Below, piece after piece: positions 1 to 6,558 of a DNA stretch of 8,484 nucleotides (the first letter of the stretch is position 1; every line of letters starts with the position of its first letter). Source of the DNA: Deltaproteobacteria bacterium (GTDB lineage: Bacteria; Desulfobacterota_B; Binatia; UBA9968); assembly GCA_022545745.1 (NCBI GenBank), contig JACZQL010000036.1, positions 1 to 8,484 of the forward strand, in the 5' to 3' direction. The notes below the pieces were generated by a model. That model was given only the letters and a program-made list of their open reading frames with translations. It did not search any database and was not told the origin of the DNA. Made by a program: the position numbers and the translations under genes.

Positions 1-196
1 CAGGACTATCCAACGCTATACCATGAGTCACAATGCAGCGTCCAGCATCAGCCCGGCATTGGCCAAAGAAGGAAGTTTGGGGATCGCGTTTTGTTCCAAC
101 TTTGGGTAATATAAGGGATATGGGATATTAGGGGTTTGCCTCCCGATGGGGAACCCTGCAATCCAATTCCAAGGGTGATGTTAAAGGGGAGAGGTT
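1..196 (+). other. Leader region upstream of the DUF2333 gene
   Basis: No gene is identified here. One plus-strand frame is open from base 2 to a TAA ending at 109. It could be the last 35 codons of an upstream gene, but the peptide matches no family I know. After it comes an AT-rich patch with TAATAT at 107-112 and a tandem GGGATAT repeat at 115-128. Either could be part of a promoter, but I see no convincing -35 box at the right distance. Bases 132-156 can form an interrupted hairpin: GGGTT pairs with AACCC, and inside them CCC pairs with GGG around a GAT loop. Its role is unknown. Confidence 0.3.
183..189 (+). promoter_or_regulatory. Ribosome binding site of the DUF2333 gene
   Basis: The purine-rich AAAGGGG ends 7 bases before a GTG codon at 197. 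It supports that GTG as the start, since no in-frame ATG lies near the beginning of the conserved protein. Confidence 0.7.
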
Positions 197-1273
197 GTGG
201 CTGATTCCGACATTCCAACAGAAACCATTCAACGTCCGGGTCTCATGAAACGTTTTCTTGCCCGGTTGAATCCACGGAATATGAACCTCCGCGGTGGAAT
301 GTGGACCGTAGGCATCACCGTACTCCTTGTCGGTTTGCTTTTATTCGCTGTCGCCGTTTACTGGAGCAACGAGCCGGATCTCTTTGATATTCAGCAAGTC
401 GCCGAAGAACAGGCCGCGAGCCGCAACGAGACTCTGGTGACCGGATATGCTACCACGAGCGCACTGATCATGGTGGCAAGTAAATTACTGGACAAACCCG
501 GTGGCTATTTGAGCAACGACGTCCTGCCTCCCAGTGTTTTCATGGACAACATGCCCAGTTGGGAATATGGTGTTTTGGTTCAAGTGCGTGATCTGACCCG
601 AGTGTTACGAAACGACATAAGCCGCGGCCAGACGCAATCAAAGGAGAACCTGGATCTGGCGAAGGCAGAGCCGCAATTCAGCGTGGATAACGAGGCCTGG
701 TTATTCCCCGCAGCGGAGACCGAATATCGCAAGGGGATCAAGGCATTGAAAAACTATCTCGCTGGAGTCGCGGACACTACGAATACGGGTACGCAATTTT
801 ATTCCCGTGCGGATAATCTTCGCGACTGGCTCAAGGTGGTGGCCAATCGTCTGGGGAGCCTATCCCAACGCCTGAGCGCCAGTGTGGGACAGGTCCGGAT
901 CAACACGGATCTGGCGGGTGATGCTGACGCACAGCAATCCACCCAGCCGAATTTCGAAGTAGGGATCAAAACACCCTGGCTGGAGATTGATGACGTCTTT
1001 TACGAAGCACGCGGCACCTGCTGGGCCTTGATCCACTTTCTACGTGCGATGGAGATCGATTTTAAGGAAGTGCTGGAGAAGAAGAATGCCCTGAGAAGCG
1101 TCCAACAGATTACCCGAGAATTGGAAGCTACACAAAGAACCGTTTGGAGCCCGATGGTTCTCAATGGACCGGATTTCGGATTCACGGCGAATTATTCTCT
1201 CGTGATGTCATCCTATATTGCCCGGGCCAATGCCGGTATCATCGATTTGAATAATTTGCTTTCCCAAGGCTAG
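197..1273 (+). CDS. DUF2333 family inner-membrane protein
   Basis: This 358-residue protein of unknown function matches the DUF2333 family as I remember it. A basic cytoplasmic N-terminus (residues 15-33, rich in Arg and Lys) is followed by one hydrophobic segment at about 36-56. The remaining roughly 300 residues should lie in the periplasm. Family-like blocks are the SNEP motif just after the membrane helix (57-60), LLDKPGGYLSNDVLPP at 97-112, WEYGVLVQVRD at 122-132 and FYSRADNL at 201-208. There is no cleavable signal peptide: the helix is an uncleaved anchor. The start is GTG with a good Shine-Dalgarno site. The cyclo-ligase-like gene follows after 45 bp on the same strand, so the two may share a transcript. 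No catalytic residues are known for the family, and I assign no function. The family identity is recalled, not searched. Confidence 0.85.
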   Translation: MADSDIPTETIQRPGLMKRFLARLNPRNMNLRGGMWTVGITVLLVGLLLFAVAVYWSNEPDLFDIQQVAEEQAASRNETLVTGYATTSALIMVASKLLDKPGGYLSNDVLPPSVFMDNMPSWEYGVLVQVRDLTRVLRNDISRGQTQSKENLDLAKAEPQFSVDNEAWLFPAAETEYRKGIKALKNYLAGVADTTNTGTQFYSRADNLRDWLKVVANRLGSLSQRLSASVGQVRINTDLAGDADAQQSTQPNFEVGIKTPWLEIDDVFYEARGTCWALIHFLRAMEIDFKEVLEKKNALRSVQQITRELEATQRTVWSPMVLNGPDFGFTANYSLVMSSYIARANAGIIDLNNLLSQG

Positions 1274-1318
1274 CCCCGGCTTTAAAAAATTCAATTCGAT
1301 TAGTCCAAGGTGCTCTCA

Positions 1319-2044
1319 ATGGAGAGAAAGGACGACATTCGCGAGCGAGTCTGGCGACTCATGACAGAAAAACACGTCGCCCGCTTCCCGGGCGCCCGGG
1401 GACGGATCCCCAACTTCGTCGGCTCCGAAAGGTGCGCCCGCCTCCTTTGTCAGCTACCTTCGTGGCAGAAAGCCAAAAGGATCAAAGCCAACCCGGACTC
1501 ACCCCAGCGGGCCATCCGCCAAAGGGCCCTCGAAGAGGGAAAGATCATTTATATGGCGGTCCCGAGACTTCAAAGCCTGAAACCATTCATCGAGTTGGAC
1601 CCAACACACTTGAAAGTCTCCCCTTTCCACGCCTCCTCCATTAAAGGGGCCGCAAAGTACGGACGCCCAGTGCGTATGGAGGAGATAAAAGAGATCGATC
1701 TTATTGTTTGTGGTTCCGTCGCGGTGAATCGAAAAGGCGCGCGGGTCGGGAAGGGAGGAGGCTATTCGGACCTGGAATTTGCCCTGCTGAGGGAAGAAGG
1801 GAAAGTCGACGCCAAGACCCCAATCGTCACCACGGTCCACCCCTTGCAAATCGTGAAGACCGAGATGCCCATGACCAAGCATGACATACCGCTGAGCGCA
1901 ATCATCACCCCGGAAGAGATCCTGTCCGTCGGTCCGAACAGGCAAAAACCGCGGGGGATTTACTGGGCTATGATTTCTCAGGAGAAGATTGACGCTATTC
2001 CGGTCCTCAAGGCGAGGAAGGCCCTTATGAAGGAATCCGATTAA
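1319..2044 (+). CDS. 5-formyltetrahydrofolate cyclo-ligase family protein, MTHFSD type
   Basis: The fold family (COG0212) includes MTHFS, which converts 5-formyltetrahydrofolate to 5,10-methenyltetrahydrofolate with ATP. This 241-residue protein resembles the MTHFS-like N-terminal domain of human MTHFSD more than classical MTHFS. It has the DIRERVW opening (6-12), RIPNFVGSE (29-37), the IKANPDSPQ block (55-63), YMAVPRL (78-84), GSVAVNRKGARVGKGGGYSDLE (132-153, broken here only for naming), THV-like TTVHPLQ (171-177) and a closing KPRGIYW (210-216). The glycine-rich loop ends in SDLE where true MTHFS has YDR, so cyclo-ligase activity should not be assumed. Unlike human MTHFSD it has no RNA-recognition domain. 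I chose the ATG at 1319 because AAGG at 1307-1310 sits 8 bases upstream. An in-frame GTG at 1310 would add three residues. The stop codon lies inside an inverted-repeat arm. Confidence 0.85.
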   Translation: MERKDDIRERVWRLMTEKHVARFPGARGRIPNFVGSERCARLLCQLPSWQKAKRIKANPDSPQRAIRQRALEEGKIIYMAVPRLQSLKPFIELDPTHLKVSPFHASSIKGAAKYGRPVRMEEIKEIDLIVCGSVAVNRKGARVGKGGGYSDLEFALLREEGKVDAKTPIVTTVHPLQIVKTEMPMTKHDIPLSAIITPEEILSVGPNRQKPRGIYWAMISQEKIDAIPVLKARKALMKESD

Positions 2045-2239
2045 CCCCGATCCGACATTAATCAGTCCATGAAATTATCTTTAGCGAGTATCAGATAGGG
2101 ATCCAAAGCTGTTTGTGCCATAAATCGATAAGTCACCCGTGGTGTAAGTACGGGCCTGCGACCAAAACGTCGGCAGCCGTTGAAATGTCTGCCCCAAGAT
2201 CGCACATGGGTCACTCATTTTTGTCGGATCGGGGCTAAT
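2040..2239. repeat. MITE-like block bounded by an 18-bp inverted repeat
   Basis: The left arm, ATTAACCCCGATCCGACA (2040-2057), and the reverse complement of the right arm (2222-2239) match at 17 of 18 bases. Twelve central bases plus the next one inward are identical. A looser match continues inward: AATCAGT-CCATG on the left (2060-2071) resembles the reverse complement of 2205-2219. The arms enclose 164 bp with no convincing gene. The TAA of the plus-strand cyclo-ligase gene (2042-2044) and the TAG of the minus-strand DUF2203 gene (2235-2237) both lie in the arms, each directly followed by CCCCGATCCGACA on its own strand. The size and end structure fit a miniature inverted-repeat element. 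I see no clear target-site duplication. A long-range RNA stem between convergent transcripts is the alternative. There is no poly-T run after either arm, and the loop is far too long for an ordinary terminator. Confidence 0.6.
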
Positions 2240-2675
2240 GATAGGAAGTCTCTTTTTCTTTATCTAGATCGAGCAAGGTCCTACGGCCCGCAAACCCGTC
2301 ACGGATACGGTGCCAATGGCTCACGTCTTCTTCACCATACTGCCAACAGAGAAACACGACCTCCTCTCCCAAGAGGCAAGGAAAATCCACGAGTCCCTGT
2401 TCTACTCCTTTACAAACACAGCCAAGATCGTTGACCTCCTCCACTAACTCTTCCACGCGCCGGATGGCACGGGCAACCGTATCATCTGCCTTGAGCCTCT
2501 CTTGCAAATCAGGACTGTCGGGGTTGAGCCCCTCCCGGCGGATGAGGGCCTCGCTCTTGCTTTTCATCTCCTCGAGGCTTTGAAATACCTGCTCAATCAA
2601 TGGACGCAAGGTGGGAAGAAGGGCCCTCGCCTCGGCCACAGTGAAGAGACGAGGAAAGGACTGAAAGTTGGCCAT
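2235..2675 (-). CDS. DUF2203 family protein
   Basis: This small soluble protein of 146 residues has no known function. The N-terminal part opens with FTVAEARALLPTLRPLIEQV (11-30) and continues as charged, probably coiled-coil helices to about residue 82. The C-terminal part carries the family signature: GCVCKG (85-90), GLVDFP (94-99), LCWQYGEE (109-116) and WHRIRDGFAGR (121-131). The conserved acidic, Cys, Trp and His residues could form a ligand or metal site, but this is a guess. There is no signal peptide or membrane helix. It starts at an ATG only 3 bp after the receiver-LpxC stop codon and has a weak Shine-Dalgarno site, so translation is probably coupled to that gene. It is the last gene of the minus-strand cluster. 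Family assignment is from memory of the motif pattern. Confidence 0.85.
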   Translation of the reverse strand: MANFQSFPRLFTVAEARALLPTLRPLIEQVFQSLEEMKSKSEALIRREGLNPDSPDLQERLKADDTVARAIRRVEELVEEVNDLGCVCKGVEQGLVDFPCLLGEEVVFLCWQYGEEDVSHWHRIRDGFAGRRTLLDLDKEKETSYH

Positions 2676-2678
2676 GAC

Positions 2679-3998
2679 CTAACTAGGACTAACCCGAGGC
2701 TCTGCATTCAGGGCCATCCCCTTTTTCATCTCTTTGAGTAAGGAAATGTTGTCCGAGTGTCCGGTCATGCAAGCGGTCACCATGCCTCGAATGGGCCTTC
2801 CGAACAAATAGAAATCGCCTATGATGTCCAGAATTTTGTGCCGGGCCAATTCGTTGGGAAAACGCAGATCCGTGTTGATGATCTTTTCATCATCGATCAG
2901 GATACAATTGCTGAGGCGACCGCCATTGGCCAGACCCATCTTTTCGAGCTGTTCGATATCCTTCACAAACCCGAAGGTGCGGGCCCCGGCGATCTCCTCT
3001 CGGAAGGACTCCGCACCGGAATAGATATAGGTGTGCTCTTGCATACCCACCGGGGCCGGATAGTTAAGGATATAGCGAACCCCAAAGGTGTCTGCTGGCT
3101 CCACCGTGATCCACTTGCCCGTCTCCGTGTCCGTCCGGTAGGGTTTATCCACCACGATCTCCAACCACTCGGCATCCTGCTCCTCGATGCCGGCTTCTTC
3201 GATCAGGCGGCAAAATTCCAATGCAGATCCATCCATGATGGGAATTTCTCCATGCATCTTGACCAGCAGGTTGCTAATACCATAGGAGTGTAGGGCGGCA
3301 AGAAAATGCTCCACCGTTCTGACCATGATACCCTTGCGCTGAAGAGAGGTGGCATACCCTGTGGAGCGCACATAGTTCAGATGGGCAGGGACGATGGTAT
3401 CGGCCGAAATACCGGTAAACAGGATACCGCTATGGGGAGTCATTGGCTGGAGGATGAGGCCTGTTTTCACCCCTGAGTGAAGTCCGTGACCCGCACCCAC
3501 CACGCTCTTTTTTAGCGTCCTCTGTTTCAGGGCCATCTTGCGCGGGCGTCTGGATGCCACTGCCTTAGGACGCTGCCCTTTCATCACCTTGGCTTTCTTC
3601 CCTTTTGCCACCGTCTTTGCCGCAGGCTGATCCCCCAGGGCCCGCTGTACCGTTTCCAATAAACTGTCCAGGGAAAGTGGCTTCTCCAAGAAGTCAAATG
3701 CCCCTAGCCTGGCGGCCGCCACGGCAGTGTGGATGTTGCCGTGACCTGAAATCATAATCACCCGAAGGTTCGGGTGTTGCTCCTTGATTTGTTTGAGAAT
3801 GTCGATTCCATCCACGTCGGGCATCCAGATGTCCAGCAGAACGAGATGGGGGGACTCCTTTCGAATGAGGTCCCGTACCACGGCCTCGTTTTTGGCTTCC
3901 ACCACCCGATAGCCTTCGTCCGTGAGGACCTCTCTTATGGTCTCCCGGATACCATCCTCATCATCGACGACCAGAATCGTTTTTTCGTTCCTTTTCAC
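2679..3998 (-). CDS. lpxC: Receiver-LpxC fusion (UDP-3-O-acyl-N-acetylglucosamine deacetylase)
   Basis: LpxC is a zinc enzyme that removes acetate from UDP-3-O-acyl-GlcNAc, the committed step of lipid A synthesis at the inner membrane. Here it is the C-terminal part (about 156-430) of a 439-residue fusion. Key residues are present: E230-H231 in TVEH, IMDGSA (254-259), T341 in ARTFGF, zinc ligands H231, H387 and D391 in RHKILD, K388, and H414 in TGHSDN. Residues 1-122 form an NtrX-like receiver with acidic pair D12-D13, phosphoacceptor D56 in LLDIWMP, S84 in MISGHG and K106 in EKP. The linker (123-155) has 12 Lys or Arg between 128 and 154. The AAA+ and Fis-type domains of NtrX are absent. The start is GTG with GGAGGAG 8 bases upstream. 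An internal ATG (codon 155, 3536) sits exactly before the LpxC domain but has no good Shine-Dalgarno site. The C-terminus lacks the long degron-bearing tail of E. coli LpxC. Phospho-control of deacetylation by the upstream kinase is inferred. Confidence 0.93.
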   Translation of the reverse strand: MKRNEKTILVVDDEDGIRETIREVLTDEGYRVVEAKNEAVVRDLIRKESPHLVLLDIWMPDVDGIDILKQIKEQHPNLRVIMISGHGNIHTAVAAARLGAFDFLEKPLSLDSLLETVQRALGDQPAAKTVAKGKKAKVMKGQRPKAVASRRPRKMALKQRTLKKSVVGAGHGLHSGVKTGLILQPMTPHSGILFTGISADTIVPAHLNYVRSTGYATSLQRKGIMVRTVEHFLAALHSYGISNLLVKMHGEIPIMDGSALEFCRLIEEAGIEEQDAEWLEIVVDKPYRTDTETGKWITVEPADTFGVRYILNYPAPVGMQEHTYIYSGAESFREEIAGARTFGFVKDIEQLEKMGLANGGRLSNCILIDDEKIINTDLRFPNELARHKILDIIGDFYLFGRPIRGMVTACMTGHSDNISLLKEMKKGMALNAEPRVSPS

Positions 3999-4006
3999 TC
4001 CGCGCT

Positions 4007-4013
4007 CTCCTCC
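4007..4013 (-). promoter_or_regulatory. Ribosome binding site of the receiver-LpxC fusion
   Basis: On the minus strand GGAGGAG lies 8 bases before the GTG at 3998. This strong site fixes the start so that the whole receiver domain is included. It argues that the fusion is deliberately translated from its N-terminus rather than from the internal ATG. Confidence 0.75.
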
Positions 4014-4038
4014 GCCGGTTACTCAATTTGACCAGCCG

Positions 4039-6279
4039 TTAAATTGAAAGCCCGTGCTCTCTCTTTGTCACCTCCGCAGAACGGTCCTGTGTGGTCACGG
4101 GCAATTCAATGATAAACCGCGTACCCGTGGGTTCGTTTGGACGCACCCGGATATAACCCCGGTGATCTGAGACGATGGCGCTCACGATGGCCAGACCCAA
4201 ACCCGTCCCGTCTTTCTTGGTGGAAAAGTAAGGCTCGAAAATATTCTCTCTCACCTCGGGGGACATCCCACAACCGTTATCCGCAACCTCCAGGTGAACG
4301 ATTCCCAAGGAAGGGTCATACTCCGTAGAGATCTCAATCCTTCCCCCCTCTCCCACCACAGCCACCGCGTTGTCCAGCAGGTTGATCAAGACGCGCTTGA
4401 TCTGTTCCCGGTCCAGCTCAAGCAGTGGAAGATCTCCCTGCCTGTCGAAGCGGAATTCCAGATCTTTATGCCCTTCCTTGAAAAGGAAGAGAGCCTCTTT
4501 GACCACCTGGTTGAGATCATTGGGAGCCAGCTTCGCCGTGGGTAGACGGGCAAAGTTAGAGAATTCGTCGACCAGGTTCTTGAGCTCCTCCACTTGTTTG
4601 ATGATCGTAGAAGTGCACTTCTCTAAAACCGCGCCATTGCCCTCCAGGAGATGCTCGTAGCGTTTTCTCAGACGTTGGGCGGAGAGCCGAATGGGCGTGA
4701 GGGGATTTTTGATCTCGTGGGCGATCCGCCGGGCCACTTCGCGCCAGGCCTCCATCCGCTGAACTTTCTGGATCTCGGTGATGTCCTCCACAAACATCAT
4801 GACGCCCAGGATCTTTTCGGCATCATCCCTCAGGGTGTCGGCAGTCACGAGCAAAGTCAGGATCCGGTCGCTTCTCGTAACCTTGATCTCACGCTCGATG
4901 CCCCTGCTTCCCTGCACACCATCGATGATCTCCCTCAGAACCACCAGGGAATCGGACTGAAAGACCTCGTTGTATCGTTTCCCCAGGACCTCACCCGCAT
5001 CCAGGCCCAAGACCTGTTCCGCAGCTCGGTTGATGGTAGTGATCCTCCCCTGCTGATCTACAAATACGACCCCGGCCGTAACATTGGCCAACAGGGTCTC
5101 CATATACCGCCTTCTCTGCTCCAGCTCCGTATTGATCTGCTTCAAGTCCCGCGTCATCTGATTGAAGGAACCCACAAGCATACCGATCTCATCATCGCCA
5201 CTGGTGTCGATCTGATAATCCCAATTCCCGTGGGCCACCTCGTGGGTTCCCTCGGCAAGCTTTTGAATGGGGCCGGTGATCCCCTTGGCCAGGTAAAGAC
5301 CGAACCAGGTGGCGGAAAATATGATCACGAGGGTAACGAGGACCAGGGTCATCAGGTAAGTGTTCTTAATATCCTCTTTAAAGATCGCCATATTCTTGTG
5401 CTCATCATAGGAACGCCTGATCTGAAGTGCCCGTTTTGCGACACTCTTGGGGACAAAGTAATCCACGACCACGACACCCAGGATTTTATCGTCCTGGCTC
5501 TTTACGGGGACCGCGCCCCGGATAATATCCCCTTCTCCAAAGCCTTGGGTGCGGGTCACCTCCAGACCACGCAACGCACGGTTGAGAAATTCGGATTCAG
5601 GCTTGACCGTGATGCCCGTGGGAACTTTGTCATTGAAGGCCACCACCAGGGGCTTACGATCGGGGGAGAAGATTTCCACCGTCCCCAGATTGTACTCGCG
5701 CTGTTTGGCCTCCACGAAGGCCTTCAGGCCGTCCATAGACTTGGGGTCAAACAGCCCTGCCTCCGTGATACGCCGGCTGAGCTGGCGGGCATAAAACAGG
5801 GCATTGTTAGCTGAGTTTTGGTAATAGGTCTCACCGATTTCCAGCGAGCCTCGTAGCGCGTTGGCCACCTGTACCCCAAACCATTTCTCGAAGGACTTCG
5901 TAACGAATCCCCCGGCAATGAAAAAGAGAAGCAAGGTGGGGATCAGCGACAGGCCAATGAAGACTAGCACGAGTCGTACCCGAAGGCGTGATCCCAGGAT
6001 GTTCCTTCTTCTCTCGAACAGAAGCTTGACCAGACTCCGGACCACCAGAAAAACCAGCAGAACGAGAAGGATGATATTGATGTTGACAAGGAGAAAGAAG
6101 GCGATGTTGTTGGTGAGGGAGTATTCGGTGGATATTTCAGGGATCAGTAGTTCGAAGGAGGCAAAGAGCAGCACCATCACGGTGGCGATGAGCATCACCA
6201 TCCCTTCGCGCTTTCTCCGCTTTGCCTCCTCTTGCCTGAGGCTGTCTTCTATTCCTTTTGACCTGTCCAGCGAGGCCAT
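4039..6279 (-). CDS. NtrY-like sensor histidine kinase
   Basis: This 746-residue membrane kinase autophosphorylates a histidine and passes the phosphate to a receiver aspartate. Hydrophobic helices lie at about 28-47, 58-80, 101-124 and 309-330, as in NtrY. The segment 125-308 between the last two should be a periplasmic sensor region. Then come a HAMP domain (about 326-380), a PAS domain (about 393-500), a HisKA domain with H521 in RIAHEIKNPLTPIRL, and a HATPase domain. The ATPase shows N633 and N637 in INLLDNAV, G1 box DNGCGM (667-672), F box FEPYFSTKK (681-689) and G2 box GTGLGL (691-696). All catalytic boxes are intact. The signal sensed is unknown. The upstream ribosome binding site is poor (a G run 11 bases before the ATG). 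Its stop codon lies 40 bp before the receiver-LpxC fusion, whose NtrX-like receiver is its probable partner. No separate response regulator is present in the window. Confidence 0.93.
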   Translation of the reverse strand: MASLDRSKGIEDSLRQEEAKRRKREGMVMLIATVMVLLFASFELLIPEISTEYSLTNNIAFFLLVNINIILLVLLVFLVVRSLVKLLFERRRNILGSRLRVRLVLVFIGLSLIPTLLLFFIAGGFVTKSFEKWFGVQVANALRGSLEIGETYYQNSANNALFYARQLSRRITEAGLFDPKSMDGLKAFVEAKQREYNLGTVEIFSPDRKPLVVAFNDKVPTGITVKPESEFLNRALRGLEVTRTQGFGEGDIIRGAVPVKSQDDKILGVVVVDYFVPKSVAKRALQIRRSYDEHKNMAIFKEDIKNTYLMTLVLVTLVIIFSATWFGLYLAKGITGPIQKLAEGTHEVAHGNWDYQIDTSGDDEIGMLVGSFNQMTRDLKQINTELEQRRRYMETLLANVTAGVVFVDQQGRITTINRAAEQVLGLDAGEVLGKRYNEVFQSDSLVVLREIIDGVQGSRGIEREIKVTRSDRILTLLVTADTLRDDAEKILGVMMFVEDITEIQKVQRMEAWREVARRIAHEIKNPLTPIRLSAQRLRKRYEHLLEGNGAVLEKCTSTIIKQVEELKNLVDEFSNFARLPTAKLAPNDLNQVVKEALFLFKEGHKDLEFRFDRQGDLPLLELDREQIKRVLINLLDNAVAVVGEGGRIEISTEYDPSLGIVHLEVADNGCGMSPEVRENIFEPYFSTKKDGTGLGLAIVSAIVSDHRGYIRVRPNEPTGTRFIIELPVTTQDRSAEVTKREHGLSI

Positions 6280-6325
6280 AAGCTATCAAGCCCCCCAATG
6301 GGCCGAGACGGAAAGTGAAAAGATT

Positions 6326-6538
6326 CTATCTTTTGAGGAGGTAAAGGACAAGGGTTAAGATTACGCTGATAAGTAGGCTCGTGGCCAGGGGAAAATAGAC
6401 AGTGAGGTTCCCTCTCCGGAAGATTATGTCCCCAGGGAGTTGCCCCAACCAGGGTATCTTGGCCCCCAGGGAGAAGATCACCCCTAGAACCACCAGCAGT
6501 AGGCCAACGAGAATAAGGACCTTGCCCAAATCGCCCAT
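6326..6538 (-). CDS. DUF2905 family small membrane protein
   Basis: This 70-residue inner-membrane protein has no known function. Two hydrophobic helices (about 5-25 and 46-67) flank the family signature LGQLPGDIIFRRGNLTVYFP (31-50), which should lie as a short loop on one side of the membrane. I prefer the ATG at 6538 because GAGGGGG lies 11 bases upstream and the result has the usual family length. A TTG at 6562, overlapping the ruvB stop codon as TTGA, would add eight polar residues and cannot be excluded. The gene lies 20 bp after ruvB. As I recall, DUF2905 genes often sit next to ruvB in several bacterial groups. Whether it helps recombination or only shares the transcript is unknown. 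Confidence 0.85.
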   Translation of the reverse strand: MGDLGKVLILVGLLLVVLGVIFSLGAKIPWLGQLPGDIIFRRGNLTVYFPLATSLLISVILTLVLYLLKR

Positions 6539-6558
6539 GACTGCGCTTTCCCCCTCAC

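Noticed and set aside
2..109. Open plus-strand frame entering from the left edge and ending in TAA
   Set aside because: It is only 35 codons, shows no motif I recognise, and other frames in the same stretch are also partly open. It may be the end of an upstream gene but cannot be called one.
132..156. Hairpin in the leader as a terminator or riboswitch
   Set aside because: The stems are 5 and 3 bp with bulges and no T run follows. No riboswitch class is recognisable. It is mentioned only as possible structure.
2045..2234. Inverted repeat read as a simple bidirectional terminator
   Set aside because: The arms are more than 160 bases apart and neither is followed by a T run on its strand, so an intrinsic terminator of the usual kind is not supported.
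2180..2434. Plus-strand open frame running through the inverted-repeat block into the DUF2203 gene
   Set aside because: Most of it is antisense to the DUF2203 coding region, there is no good ribosome binding site and no recognisable domain.
2757..3293. Plus-strand open frame of 178 codons opposite LpxC
   Set aside because: It overlaps the LpxC catalytic domain on the other strand and has no family resemblance. It is a shadow of the real gene.
3534..3998. Separate response-regulator gene next to a separate lpxC gene
   Set aside because: No stop codon lies between the receiver and LpxC parts, the frame is continuous, and the internal ATG lacks a good ribosome binding site. A fusion is the better reading.
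4651..5814. Long plus-strand open frame of 387 codons opposite the kinase gene
   Set aside because: It lies wholly antisense to the well-supported NtrY-like gene, and its translation resembles no family and is rich in His, Asp and Gly as expected of a reverse-frame shadow.
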